17,034 nt of DNA, from NCBI GenBank assembly GCA_038213005.1, contig JBBQTU010000071.1, positions 1-17,034 of the forward strand. The letters run 5' to 3'. Every line of letters begins with the position of its first letter. The stretch's first letter is position 1. The notes below the pieces were generated by a model. It made no database searches. It had not been told where the DNA came from and worked only from the letters and a program-made list of their open reading frames with translations. A program made the position numbers and the translations under genes. Of the stretch, positions 1 through 7,028 are shown piece after piece. The DNA is from JBBQTU01 sp038213005. Its GTDB lineage: Bacteria > Planctomycetota > Phycisphaerae > Tepidisphaerales > Tepidisphaeraceae.

Positions 1-1
1 G

Positions 2-2599
2 ATGCTGAGCTGCGGCCTGTGTGCTGCCCAGCAAACGTCTTACACCGACGGACAGGCGGTGGAGGTGCGCGAAGGCGACACATGGTCTGCCGGCACCGTC
101 GTCAAGAAGGAAGGCCGGAAATACTCCGTCCGCTACAAGGATTCCGCCGAAGAGGAATGGGTCACCCCCGATCGCCTGCGCGCCCCCTCTGGCGCGCCTG
201 CTGCGGGAAACACCGCAGCGGCCACCGATACTCCCGCAGTTCCCGGAGCGCCGGCCGACGCCGCCGCCAAGACCAAGATCCCCTGGACTCTGGCGCAGAG
301 CGTCGAGGTCAAGCGCGGCGTCCAGTGGAAAACCGCCATCATCTTCAAGATCGAGAACGGCTGGGTGCAGGTGCTCTATGAGCAAGGCAACTTCCGCGAG
401 TGGGTGGAGCCCAGCCGCATTCGCAAGGTGGGATCCAAGGACGACACCATCGGCCCCGCCCCGCTGCGCAAGCCGGTCGAGGCCGGCGAAGCGCCGCCCA
501 AGGACCCTCCCGCCGACCCTCGCACCACCGGTGCCGCTACGCCTGCTGCCGCGGCCGGCTCGGCCAACTGGCGCGAACCGGCAGTCGGCGACAAGGTGCA
601 GGTCTATTCCCCATTCGGCGCCAAGGTCGGCCGTATGGTCCAGAAAGGTCCAGACAAGATCCAGGTCGCAGTGGAAGGTTCGCGAAGGGGCGACGCCGAG
701 TCGTTCGATCCCCTGGACGTCCGCGTCTTTGGTCTGAAGCTGGACGTGAAAGTGGGCCAGCGAGTGCAGGTCCGCGAAGGAATGGGCTGGGCCGCCGCCA
801 CCGTCATGGAACGTGAACCGGAGCGTGCCAAGATCAAGCTCGACGGCTGGGACCATGAAATGTTCCACAAGTGGAAAGGGCTGGACGAACTGCGCCCGCC
901 GCTGGCTGGCGATGTGCCTCCCGCCGGCACTGCGTCCGATGTGCTTCGCAGCCTGCCCGGCTATCGCGAGGCCAACATCAGCTCCGTCGAAGACCTCTCC
1001 CTGATCGTCGCCAACTCCGGGGCAAAGCTCGTCCCCGACGCCAGCACGCGGCCATCAAGCAAGGCCACCGTCAAGGCCATCCCCCTCAAGGGCGCTGCCG
1101 GCGATCCCGCTCCCTATGCGATTCTCGCGCCCACCGCCGCTTCGCCCGTGGTCGTCGTCGCATCCCGTCTAGACAACAAGGACAACGTCTTTCTGGATCG
1201 CATCGACCTGGACGCCGCCGCGGCCGCCGAAACCGTCCAACTCCCCGTCGCCAAGGACATGCGTGTCAGCGGCGTCAGCGCCGATGGCCTGCATGTTCTG
1301 TTCCGCAAGGCCGGCGCGTTCAATGCCGGTGATCGGATCGAGATCTGGAACATCGATCCCGCCGCGCCCAAGCGCGAGCTGATCCTCTTCCCCTACTCAA
1401 CCGGCAATGACTTCGACAAGAACGTGCGATTTGCCGCGATGCTGGGTAACGACCGCATGCTCCTGGCCGGCGGAAAGAACGAACTGTCCGTGTGGGACAC
1501 CAAATCCGCCAGGGCCATCTACCACTGCGGCATCTCCGCCGGCTCCGAGCCCGCCATCAGCGCCAGCGGACGCTACATCGCCTTCACCACAGGCAAAGAG
1601 GCGATGATCATCGAGGCCGCCACCGGCAAAGCCATCATGGAATTGCCCCAGGTGCTCGCCGACGCCGCCCGATTCTCCTTCAGCCCCAGCGGCAAGCAAC
1701 TCGTAGCTTGCGACTCGCACACCATCTGGTCCGTCAACCTCGACACCGCTGAGCTGTACCGCGACTTCACGCTGCCCGGCAACATCACCAACAGTTCCAT
1801 CGACTCACCGGCCGACGGCTACGCCATGATCAACGACTCGATCCTGGTGGACCTGGAACGCCGGCTTCCCATCTGGAAGTATGAACTGCCGCACGGTTCG
1901 GCGGCCGCCGTCCTGCCGTCGGGGCAGTACGCCTTCGCCGTCGACAGCGACGCGCGTTCGGCCTGCAACCTGGTCAGCACCACGATTCCTCACCCCGCCG
2001 CCCTCAAGGCCACGCAAGGGCTCAAGGACGGCGAACTGCTGCTCAAGCCCGGGGCCTCCATCTCGCTGCAGATGAACGTGAACTGCACCGAGCAGGAGCG
2101 TGCTGCAATCATGACCCACATCAACAGCCAGATGAAGGACCACGGGATCACCATCGCTCCAGGACAGCCGGTTGAACTGGTCCTCTCAGTTGAAATGGGC
2201 AAGAGCGAACAGCGCGAATACGGCAGCGGCCCGTCGTTCGGCCCGTTCGCCAGAGGCGAGAAGGTGACGATCACGCCCAGAATCAGCCGCATGCGCATCG
2301 TGTATCAGGGCAAGACCGCTTGGGAAGTCTCCGCCGTCGCGGGAGATCCCGGCGGCATGCTCTCAAGAAAACGCGACCAGACCATGCAGCAGGCCGTCGA
2401 CGAGTTGGCCAAGCCCAACCTGGGCATCTTCACCGGTACTCGCCTGCCGACCTATCTGGTCATGCCGGCCAACCCCATGTATCTCGGTGCCAGCGAACTC
2501 AGTGGCCGAGGCCTGCGCGACAAGAAAGTCGAGCCCGAACCCGAAACGCCCGCAACGCCCGCCGCCCCGCCGCCGGGCCGTGGCGGGCCGGTGGCATAG
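2..2599 (+). CDS. Exported protein with four SH3/Tudor-like modules and a beta-propeller-like region (5' end probably cut)
   Basis: The first residues (LSCGLCAAQQTS) look like the end of a signal peptide, so the true start probably lies upstream of the window. Four related modules follow at about residues 16-61, 98-141, 193-243 and 250-298. Each has the pattern V-x-V-(R/K)-x-G-x-x-W/G followed by (A/G)-T-V/I and an acidic or aromatic end such as EEWV.P.RLR, as in small SH3/Tudor/agenet-like beta-barrels. They are joined by Ala/Pro-rich linkers. Residues about 310-690 contain recurring WD-like blades (e.g. LSVWDTKSARAIYHCG, IIEAATGKAIMELP) and probably form a propeller. The C-terminal 170 residues are unrecognised and end in a Pro/Ala/Gly tail. 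No catalytic motif is visible, so a binding or scaffold role at the cell surface is inference. It ends 237 bp before the next gene; a 7-bp inverted repeat (2618-2624 with 2652-2658) lies there without a T-run. Confidence 0.88.
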   Translation: MLSCGLCAAQQTSYTDGQAVEVREGDTWSAGTVVKKEGRKYSVRYKDSAEEEWVTPDRLRAPSGAPAAGNTAAATDTPAVPGAPADAAAKTKIPWTLAQSVEVKRGVQWKTAIIFKIENGWVQVLYEQGNFREWVEPSRIRKVGSKDDTIGPAPLRKPVEAGEAPPKDPPADPRTTGAATPAAAAGSANWREPAVGDKVQVYSPFGAKVGRMVQKGPDKIQVAVEGSRRGDAESFDPLDVRVFGLKLDVKVGQRVQVREGMGWAAATVMEREPERAKIKLDGWDHEMFHKWKGLDELRPPLAGDVPPAGTASDVLRSLPGYREANISSVEDLSLIVANSGAKLVPDASTRPSSKATVKAIPLKGAAGDPAPYAILAPTAASPVVVVASRLDNKDNVFLDRIDLDAAAAAETVQLPVAKDMRVSGVSADGLHVLFRKAGAFNAGDRIEIWNIDPAAPKRELILFPYSTGNDFDKNVRFAAMLGNDRMLLAGGKNELSVWDTKSARAIYHCGISAGSEPAISASGRYIAFTTGKEAMIIEAATGKAIMELPQVLADAARFSFSPSGKQLVACDSHTIWSVNLDTAELYRDFTLPGNITNSSIDSPADGYAMINDSILVDLERRLPIWKYELPHGSAAAVLPSGQYAFAVDSDARSACNLVSTTIPHPAALKATQGLKDGELLLKPGASISLQMNVNCTEQERAAIMTHINSQMKDHGITIAPGQPVELVLSVEMGKSEQREYGSGPSFGPFARGEKVTITPRISRMRIVYQGKTAWEVSAVAGDPGGMLSRKRDQTMQQAVDELAKPNLGIFTGTRLPTYLVMPANPMYLGASELSGRGLRDKKVEPEPETPATPAAPPPGRGGPVA

Positions 2600-2836
2600 G
2601 AATCTGTCCAGATACCGCCGTGGCTGCAACGTCGCCGCGCCCGCCGCTGCCGCCACGGAGTTGGCATCGGATGGATGCGCCCAAGACTTCTGCCCCTCCT
2701 TCAGATTTCAGATGAACTCGGACCTTGAGCATGCTAAACTGCGGTTTGTTTGCGATCACTAGCGAAAAGCTGCGTCCGCCCGGATGGCGTGACGCGCGGG
2801 CGCATGATTCGCAGCCCATCTGCATGAGGCTCACTT

Positions 2837-3112
2837 ATGGCCAGAGTTATCTGTCCATTCCGAGCGGGCGATCGTGTGGTCTATCGGCCCAGCGATTCCG
2901 GATATCGCTATGAAATAAGCCGGCCGGCGCACACGCACCTCGAGCGCGGCACATGTTATGAAGTCGCTGCGATCAAGGAAGGTGAGTGGCTGCTTCTACG
3001 CGGCTTTGAAGACCGCACCGACGGTGGATGGTTCTGGACCGAGTTTCACGCCATCGACATGACCGGCACCGCCCCGCCGCCCCGCCTGGTGCCACCGCCA
3101 GACGATCTGTGA
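2837..3112 (+). CDS. Small hypothetical protein, SH3-like
   Basis: A 91-residue protein whose start is preceded by a GAGG (2826-2829) at good spacing. It opens with FRAGDRVVYRPSDSGYRYE, a GD-x-V-x-Y pattern typical of small beta-barrel (SH3/KOW/Tudor-like) folds, continues with strand-like segments around CYEVAAIKEGEWLLLRGFED, and ends in a proline-rich tail. There is no signal peptide or membrane segment, so it is probably cytoplasmic. I do not recognise the family. It faces the next small gene tail to tail, with 26 bp between the stops. Confidence 0.7.
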   Translation: MARVICPFRAGDRVVYRPSDSGYRYEISRPAHTHLERGTCYEVAAIKEGEWLLLRGFEDRTDGGWFWTEFHAIDMTGTAPPPRLVPPPDDL

Positions 3113-3130
3113 GTGTCGCCAGGACGCAAG

Positions 3131-3149
3131 GCATCTCATCACGAGATGC
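3131..3149. terminator. Hairpin between two convergent genes
   Basis: GCATCTC and GAGATGC form a perfect 7-bp stem with a 5-nt loop in the gap between the two convergent small genes; it overlaps the stop codon of the minus-strand gene. Neither side has a run of T, so intrinsic termination is uncertain. A bidirectional RNA-end stabiliser is equally possible. Confidence 0.25.
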
Positions 3150-3414
3150 TCAAATCCTCAATGACCAGTTTCTCGCCGATCAGGGTCGCCCGCACAAAAC
3201 GGCTTCGGCTGATCCGGCCGCTGCCAAACGACCGCCAGTCGTCCGGGCTCTCCTGCACCCACCAGTTGCAGCGATAGCGATCGCCAAACACCCGCACGCA
3301 CTTCACCTGCTCGTCCGCCTTCTTTTCCATCGTCTGTGCGATGGCCAGAGACAGATCCTGCGGTGCCTGTACTGCCGGAACCGGCTGGGGCTGCTGTGCT
3401 GTTTTGGTAGCCAT
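3139..3414 (-). CDS. Small hypothetical protein
   Basis: A 91-residue protein with a Gln/Pro/Ala-rich start, a short predicted helix (LSLAIAQTMEKKADEQ) and a compact core with CVRVFGDRYRCNWWVQ and a basic SGRISRSRFVRA segment. The core looks like a small beta domain, and its Trp/Cys/Arg composition is protein-like rather than random. No family is recognised. No clear Shine-Dalgarno precedes the ATG; a purine run, GAAGG, lies about 20 nt upstream, too far to be convincing. An overlapping minus-strand frame (3158-3433) is less protein-like and was rejected. It has no operon partner. Confidence 0.55.
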   Translation of the reverse strand: MATKTAQQPQPVPAVQAPQDLSLAIAQTMEKKADEQVKCVRVFGDRYRCNWWVQESPDDWRSFGSGRISRSRFVRATLIGEKLVIEDLSIS

Positions 3415-3618
3415 ACGTGGAGAGTGAACTCAAAGGCCTTCGAAGTCAAATCTCACGGTACACCAGCCTCAGCAGTGGCGTGCCCCGGTCGCCGCCACCA
3501 ACCGGACTCGGCCGGGCTTGTCTTTCCCCGCCTCTCTGACCATTATGCTGCGGAGAAATACGAAGAGGGACATCCGAGTTTATTGACAGCGACGTTGCTG
3601 CCTGGCCAGGCTATCCGC

Positions 3619-4106
3619 ATGGCCAGACAACCGCGCCGTCCGATTGCTGGGGCTATCTGCCACGTATTGAACCGTGGCAACTTCCGCATGGATCTGTTTG
3701 AGAAGGCAGGGGATTTCCAGTCGTTCATCAAGTTGCTGGACGAAGCCCGGCAACGGCATTCCATGCGGATATTGGGCTACTGCCTGATGTAGAGGCCAAT
3801 CCCCTGCGGGCCGGGATGGTTGAGCAGGCAGAGTCCTGGCCTTGGTCCAGTCTGGGCGGGGCGGCCGGGAGCGACCCGACCAGGCTGCAACTGGCGAACT
3901 GGCCGGTCGACAGACCTGGAGGCTGGACCCAGCGTGTCAACGAGTCGTGGGCTGACAAGTTGTTGGACAACTACGATTTGCCCGCGGCCGCCCGTACGGC
4001 GATGATCGATGGACGGCCCGCGTGGCGAAACGCCATGGCTTGGAATCGACCTTACGCGACCTTTGGCAACCGAGAAAGTCGCAGAAAGTGGAGAGATGAC
4101 CCATGA
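3619..4106 (+). pseudogene. REP-associated tyrosine transposase (RAYT, Y1_Tnp) with internal deletion
   Basis: RAYTs are single-stranded-DNA HUH/Y1 transposases that act on REP palindromes. The first 57 residues (3619-3789) match the family N-terminus: basic start, CHVLNRGNFRMDLFEK, DFQSFIKLLDEARQRHSMRILGYCLM. In the family, YCLM is directly followed by the PNHxH metal-binding motif. Here a TAG stop follows, and the C-terminal part resumes in another frame at 3789 as VEANPLRAGMVEQAESWPWSSL, running to 4106. The HUH motif and most likely the catalytic tyrosine segment are missing, about 65-80 residues judged from the usual family length. The junction ATG/TAG is compatible with deletion between two short ATG repeats (inference). 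It cannot be catalytically active. REP-like hairpins start 35 bp downstream, as expected for a RAYT locus. Confidence 0.85.
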
Positions 4107-4141
4107 TAAGCTAGTGTGCTGCGGCCGAAGTCCATCAATAT

Positions 4142-4227
4142 GGGTGGCATGCTCAGGCCGGTACTCCGGAATGAGCATGGGGCGGACATTATGGCCATCT
4201 CGGAGTACCGATATCGCCATGCCACCC
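4142..4227. repeat. Pair of REP-like hairpins forming a large inverted repeat
   Basis: Two 27-nt arms (4142-4168 and 4201-4227) are inverse copies: 10 matched bases (GGGTGGCATG), a 7-nt mismatch, then 10 matched bases (CGGTACTCCG), around a 32-nt centre. Each half also folds alone. Hairpin 1 is CATGCTCA (4148-4155) with TGAGCATG (4172-4179), topped by CCGG/CCGG with loop TACT. Hairpin 2 is ATGGC (4191-4195) with GCCAT (4216-4220), topped by TCGG/CCGA with loop AGTA, the complement of TACT. Two head-to-head units beside a transposase remnant match the layout of REP doublets (BIMEs). Assignment to that transposase is inference from position. Confidence 0.75.
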
Positions 4228-4564
4228 CGATTTTAAGTTGGCATCAGTGCGACGCAGCACACTGGGACGTCCCCCTTCCGGGTTCCAGTCTGCTGTAGGG
4301 GAACTATAACCGGTTCGAGTTTCGCCATCCACGGCTTATGCCAGATTAGATTACTGATGGACGGATAGAAAATCGGATTTCGTGCCACAACACAAAGAGG
4401 ACGGGCATTCGATTCGTTGGGCCAAGGCCGTTATTCGCGTGCAGTCCCGATTACATCGGGGTTCCAACGTCGGCACCTATCGTGTGAGAATCCAAACGGA
4501 AGTCGTAGCCGTGACAACCATTGGCGATGGCGGCTGGGGTTTCTTGCAGCCTGACCGTTAGTAA

Positions 4565-4756
4565 CGAAACCTGCCGGGGAACCCCGTCTTCAATTTGCCG
4601 CGGGCGATCGAACTGATGGGCGTTAGTAAACCTACCGTCATCCGGGCGATGGCGATGCTGGGCAAGCTTGGCATCCTTCGGGAGACCACCGGCAAGCGGC
4701 GAGACCGGGTATACACCTATCATCAATACCTCCAGTTACTCACGAAGGATACGTAG
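4565..4756 (+). pseudogene. C-terminal winged-helix remnant of a Fic-family protein
   Basis: The frame from just after a stop (4562-4564) to TAG at 4754-4756 encodes a segment with NPVFNLPRAIELMGVSKPT, then AMLGKLGILRETTGKRRDRV and YHQYLQLLTKDT. This is the typical end of Fic/DOC AMP-transferases: a winged helix with (A/G)VS-PT followed by LGIL-E-TG-RR-R and Y-YL-LL. The catalytic Fic domain with HPFxxGNGR is absent in all nearby frames, and no start codon or ribosome site suits so short a protein. It is therefore read as the surviving end of a deleted gene. It sits among other debris next to the transposase remnant. Family recognition is from memory of the motif. Confidence 0.6.
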
Positions 4757-4856
4757 CGTGCATGGGCTGCCCATTGCCCTATCGCGGACACGGAACACAG
4801 GATGCAATTCAATTCAAGCAATTGAAGAGGATGATCCGCAGATGAACGCGGATTTT

Positions 4857-4884
4857 CGTATTTCGTGCTTCGTATTTCGTGCTT
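4857..4884. repeat. 14-bp perfect tandem duplication
   Basis: CGTATTTCGTGCTT occurs twice without a gap (4857-4870 and 4871-4884). It lies in AT-richer filler after the Fic remnant and abuts the GC-rich hairpin at 4881. Such a copy could arise by slippage. Confidence 0.9.
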
Positions 4885-4904
4885 GCCCGGATTGTCGGGC
4901 ACGC
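4881..4904. repeat. Dispersed GC-rich hairpin, copy 1
   Basis: GCTTGCCCG and CGGGCACGC form a 9-bp stem with one mismatch and a 6-nt loop. The core TGCCCG...CGGGCACGCC recurs at 16121-16148 (inverse orientation) and 16425-16451, so this appears to be a member of a dispersed palindromic family. No adjacent gene explains it. Confidence 0.55.
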
Positions 4905-5155
4905 CCCAGCATATCGCGTCGCCTCCGGATCCTGTACATTCGCGCAGTTCCCGGTTACAGTACCCCCTGACAACTGCCTGTTGCTCTCTTTGAGCTTTCA
5001 CGGGATTCTGCCTTCTTTCTCTCCAAGGGCAACGCCTGCTGATCCGCTTGATCAAGCTCAGTTGTAGCCTTGCTGGTTTGTGCCTCCCTCGTACGGAACA
5101 CCCCTCAGCTTGGCAAACCGTTATTTTGCCGCCCAATTAGGGCGAGAGGTTTTCC

Positions 5156-6736
5156 ATGACGTTCGAAAAGCTACTTTTGGATGAATCCCTGCTCCGCGCT
5201 GTCGCGGAAGAGGGCTACACCATCCCCACGCCGATTCAGATGTCGGCCATTCCCCAGGTCCTCGCCGGACACGATGTGCTCGGTTGCGCCCAGACCGGCA
5301 CCGGTAAGACCGCCGCGTTCGCTCTGCCCATCCTCCATCAGTTGATGCGGTCCCAGCCGCAACTCAATCCCCAGGGCAAACGCCCGATCCGCACGCTGAT
5401 CCTGGCCCCTACCCGCGAACTGGCCGGGCAGATCGTGCAGAGTTTCAACACTTACGGCAAGCACACGCGTCTGCGTTATGCCGTGATCTACGGCGGCGTG
5501 AACCAGAACTCGCAGGTGTCGGCACTACGTAACGGCGTGGACGTCCTGATCGCCACGCCCGGCCGCCTGCTGGACCTGATGAACCAGGGTTTCGTCGACC
5601 TCTCTCACCTGACGCACTTCGTGCTCGATGAGGCCGACAACATGCTGGACATGGGCTTTATCCACGACATCCGCAGGATCATCCCGAAGATCCCGGCCAA
5701 GCGTCAGACGCTCCTGTTCTCGGCCACGATGCCCAATGAGATTCGCGAACTCGCCAACACCATCCTGACTAATCCGGTCAGCGTGCACGTTGCCCGGATT
5801 TCGTCGACGGTAGACACCGTCACCCAGTCGCTGTACTACGTCGCCAAGGAAGATAAGCCGGCCATGCTGCTGCATTACGTCCGGGCCAACAGCCCGCAGC
5901 GCGCTCTGGTCTTCACCCGCACCAAGCACGGCGCCGACCGCGTGGTCAAGCAGCTCGCCCGCGAAGGCGTGACCGCCATCGCCATCCACGGCAACAAGAG
6001 CATGAACGCCCGCAAACGCGCGATGGACCACTTCAAGGGTGAGAAGCCCCCGCTTCTCATCGCCACCGACATCGCCGCCCGCGGCCTCGATATCGACGAC
6101 GTCTCGCACGTCTTCAACTACGACCTGCCCAACGTCGCGGAGACTTATGTCCATCGCATCGGCCGAACTGCCCGCGCCGGCGCCTCGGGCATCGCGGTTT
6201 CGTTCTGCGATCATGATGAGCGCACGTATCTCCGCGACATCGAGCGGCTGATCAAGAAGACCATCCCGGTGGAGCCGACCCCCAAGGAACTCCCGCAACC
6301 CCGCCCCAATCCGCAGATCCACGCCCACACCCATCGCGTGGATGCGCGGGCTCCGCAGGGTCCTTCAGGTCAGCGACGTCTCCCCCACGTGAACGACTCA
6401 CGCCCGATGGCCCACGCCACTTCGCCCGCATCGCCATCCCATCCGTCAACGGCGCATCCGCAAGCGCCGACCGCCTACTCCCGCCCGGTGACCGGCCATC
6501 CGCACTACACGCCAGTCGCCCAGCAGCCCGCTGGAGCCAATCGCTCCGGCCGCCCGCATCCGCAGGGCGGACACCGGATGGCCGGTGCCCACGGCGCGCA
6601 GCAGCGTGGCACCAACGGCGCCCGCGGCTCGAGCCACGCCAGCGGCCCAAGCCGCTCGCCTCGCGCCGGCGGCGGCGGCGTCCGTCAGAACGGCCCCAAG
6701 TCCGCTGGCCGCAGTGCCGGCCGGTTTCATAAGTAA
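5156..6736 (+). CDS. rhlE: DEAD-box ATP-dependent RNA helicase, RhlE type
   Basis: An RNA-unwinding ATPase of the cytoplasm, with roles in ribosome assembly and mRNA turnover known for the family. All core motifs are present: Q motif PTPIQMSAIP (24-33), Walker A AQTGTGKT (45-52), PTRELA (85-90), GG (113-114), TPGRLLD (134-140), DEAD (158-161), SAT (189-191), ALVFTRTKHGADRV (250-263), ATDIAARGLDIDDV (303-316) and YVHRIGRTARAG (331-342). The usual DEADRMLDMGF reads DEADNMLDMGF here. Residues from about 380 to 526 form a disordered, Pro/His/Gln/Gly/Arg-rich basic tail, as in other RhlE-like proteins, probably for RNA binding. The start is fixed by GAGAGG (5144-5149) 6 bp before the ATG. The gene stands alone after a 250-bp upstream leader, compatible with its own, perhaps cold-responsive, control (inference). 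Confidence 0.95.
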   Translation: MTFEKLLLDESLLRAVAEEGYTIPTPIQMSAIPQVLAGHDVLGCAQTGTGKTAAFALPILHQLMRSQPQLNPQGKRPIRTLILAPTRELAGQIVQSFNTYGKHTRLRYAVIYGGVNQNSQVSALRNGVDVLIATPGRLLDLMNQGFVDLSHLTHFVLDEADNMLDMGFIHDIRRIIPKIPAKRQTLLFSATMPNEIRELANTILTNPVSVHVARISSTVDTVTQSLYYVAKEDKPAMLLHYVRANSPQRALVFTRTKHGADRVVKQLAREGVTAIAIHGNKSMNARKRAMDHFKGEKPPLLIATDIAARGLDIDDVSHVFNYDLPNVAETYVHRIGRTARAGASGIAVSFCDHDERTYLRDIERLIKKTIPVEPTPKELPQPRPNPQIHAHTHRVDARAPQGPSGQRRLPHVNDSRPMAHATSPASPSHPSTAHPQAPTAYSRPVTGHPHYTPVAQQPAGANRSGRPHPQGGHRMAGAHGAQQRGTNGARGSSHASGPSRSPRAGGGGVRQNGPKSAGRSAGRFHK

Positions 6737-6762
6737 GTAGAAGCAATGGAGATGGGTAGCGT

Positions 6763-6797
6763 GTGTCGGCCAGATACAATAGTGCCATGGCCGACAC
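6763..6797 (+). promoter_or_regulatory. Perfect 10-bp inverted repeat enclosing a -10-like element and a start codon
   Basis: GTGTCGGCCA (6763-6772) and TGGCCGACAC (6788-6797) are perfect inverse copies around a 15-nt loop. The loop holds TACAAT (6775-6780), five of six matches to a bacterial -10 box, ending 6 bp before the ATG at 6787. Transcription would begin at or beside that A, giving a leaderless mRNA. No good -35 is visible. It could instead be a transcript-end hairpin for the helicase gene that ends 26 bp upstream, though no T-run follows. Confidence 0.4.
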
Positions 6798-6897
6798 CCG
6801 CTGCCATCGCGCCGCCCATCCCGAAGACGCCCAGCTCTTTGCTCCGTCCCAGATGCCCGCGCTTCAAGGACCGGCGCATCAACAACCGTCCGGCTGA
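6787..6897 (+). pseudogene. N-terminal stub of a DUF434-like protein
   Basis: A 36-residue frame beginning MADTRCHRAAHPEDAQLFAP and continuing SQMPALQ resembles the conserved start of DUF434-family proteins of planctomycetes, where HRG.HPED..LF....LP.L precedes a DLSWLLSRGYA-type helix and a GDRY motif. After ALQ the similarity stops and a TGA follows. Neither the helix nor GDRY occurs in other frames before the glycosyltransferase gene ends at 7029. It is thus either a decayed gene or a short peptide. No Shine-Dalgarno precedes the start; the -10-like TACAAT close upstream suggests leaderless expression of the ancestral gene. Family recognition is from memory and moderate. Confidence 0.45.
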
Positions 6898-7028
6898 GAG
6901 AGGCCAACCCCCTCCCAGGCTCCCCGAAGGTGGAGGAGTAAGAAGAGATCATCGCGCCATTGCTGCCAGTTATTGATGCGTCGGTCCTAAGTGGCCGTCG
7001 CCGACTTGGCCCGGCACTGCGTGGAGTA

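Larger units (their letters stand above)
4228..5155. other. Stretch without an intact gene: decayed accessory DNA and helicase leader
   Basis: No intact gene is visible. A 10-bp palindrome, GGGACGTCCC, lies at 4264-4273. An open frame from a GTG at 4382 to the stop at 4559-4561 gives 59 residues (containing RVRIQTEVVAVTTIGDGGWG) that I do not recognise; it may be a decayed gene. A Fic remnant follows, then a tandem repeat and a hairpin, annotated separately. The last 250 bp (about 4905-5155) are presumably the promoter and 5' leader of the RNA helicase, but no convincing -35/-10 pair was found. Confidence 0.6.

Noticed and set aside
3028..3618. Long plus-strand frame leading into the transposase remnant
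   Set aside because: It crosses two small genes and has no similarity until the ATG at 3619, where the RAYT pattern begins.
3583..3618. TTGACA upstream of the transposase remnant as a promoter
   Set aside because: No -10-like hexamer lies at suitable spacing; the following bases are GC-rich.
4116..4298. 60-codon open frame over the REP-like pair
   Set aside because: Its sequence is the palindrome itself, so the coding appearance is incidental.
5525..6334. 269-codon open frame on the minus strand
   Set aside because: It lies opposite the conserved DEAD-box core, and its Asp/Val/Gly-rich product shows no family signal.
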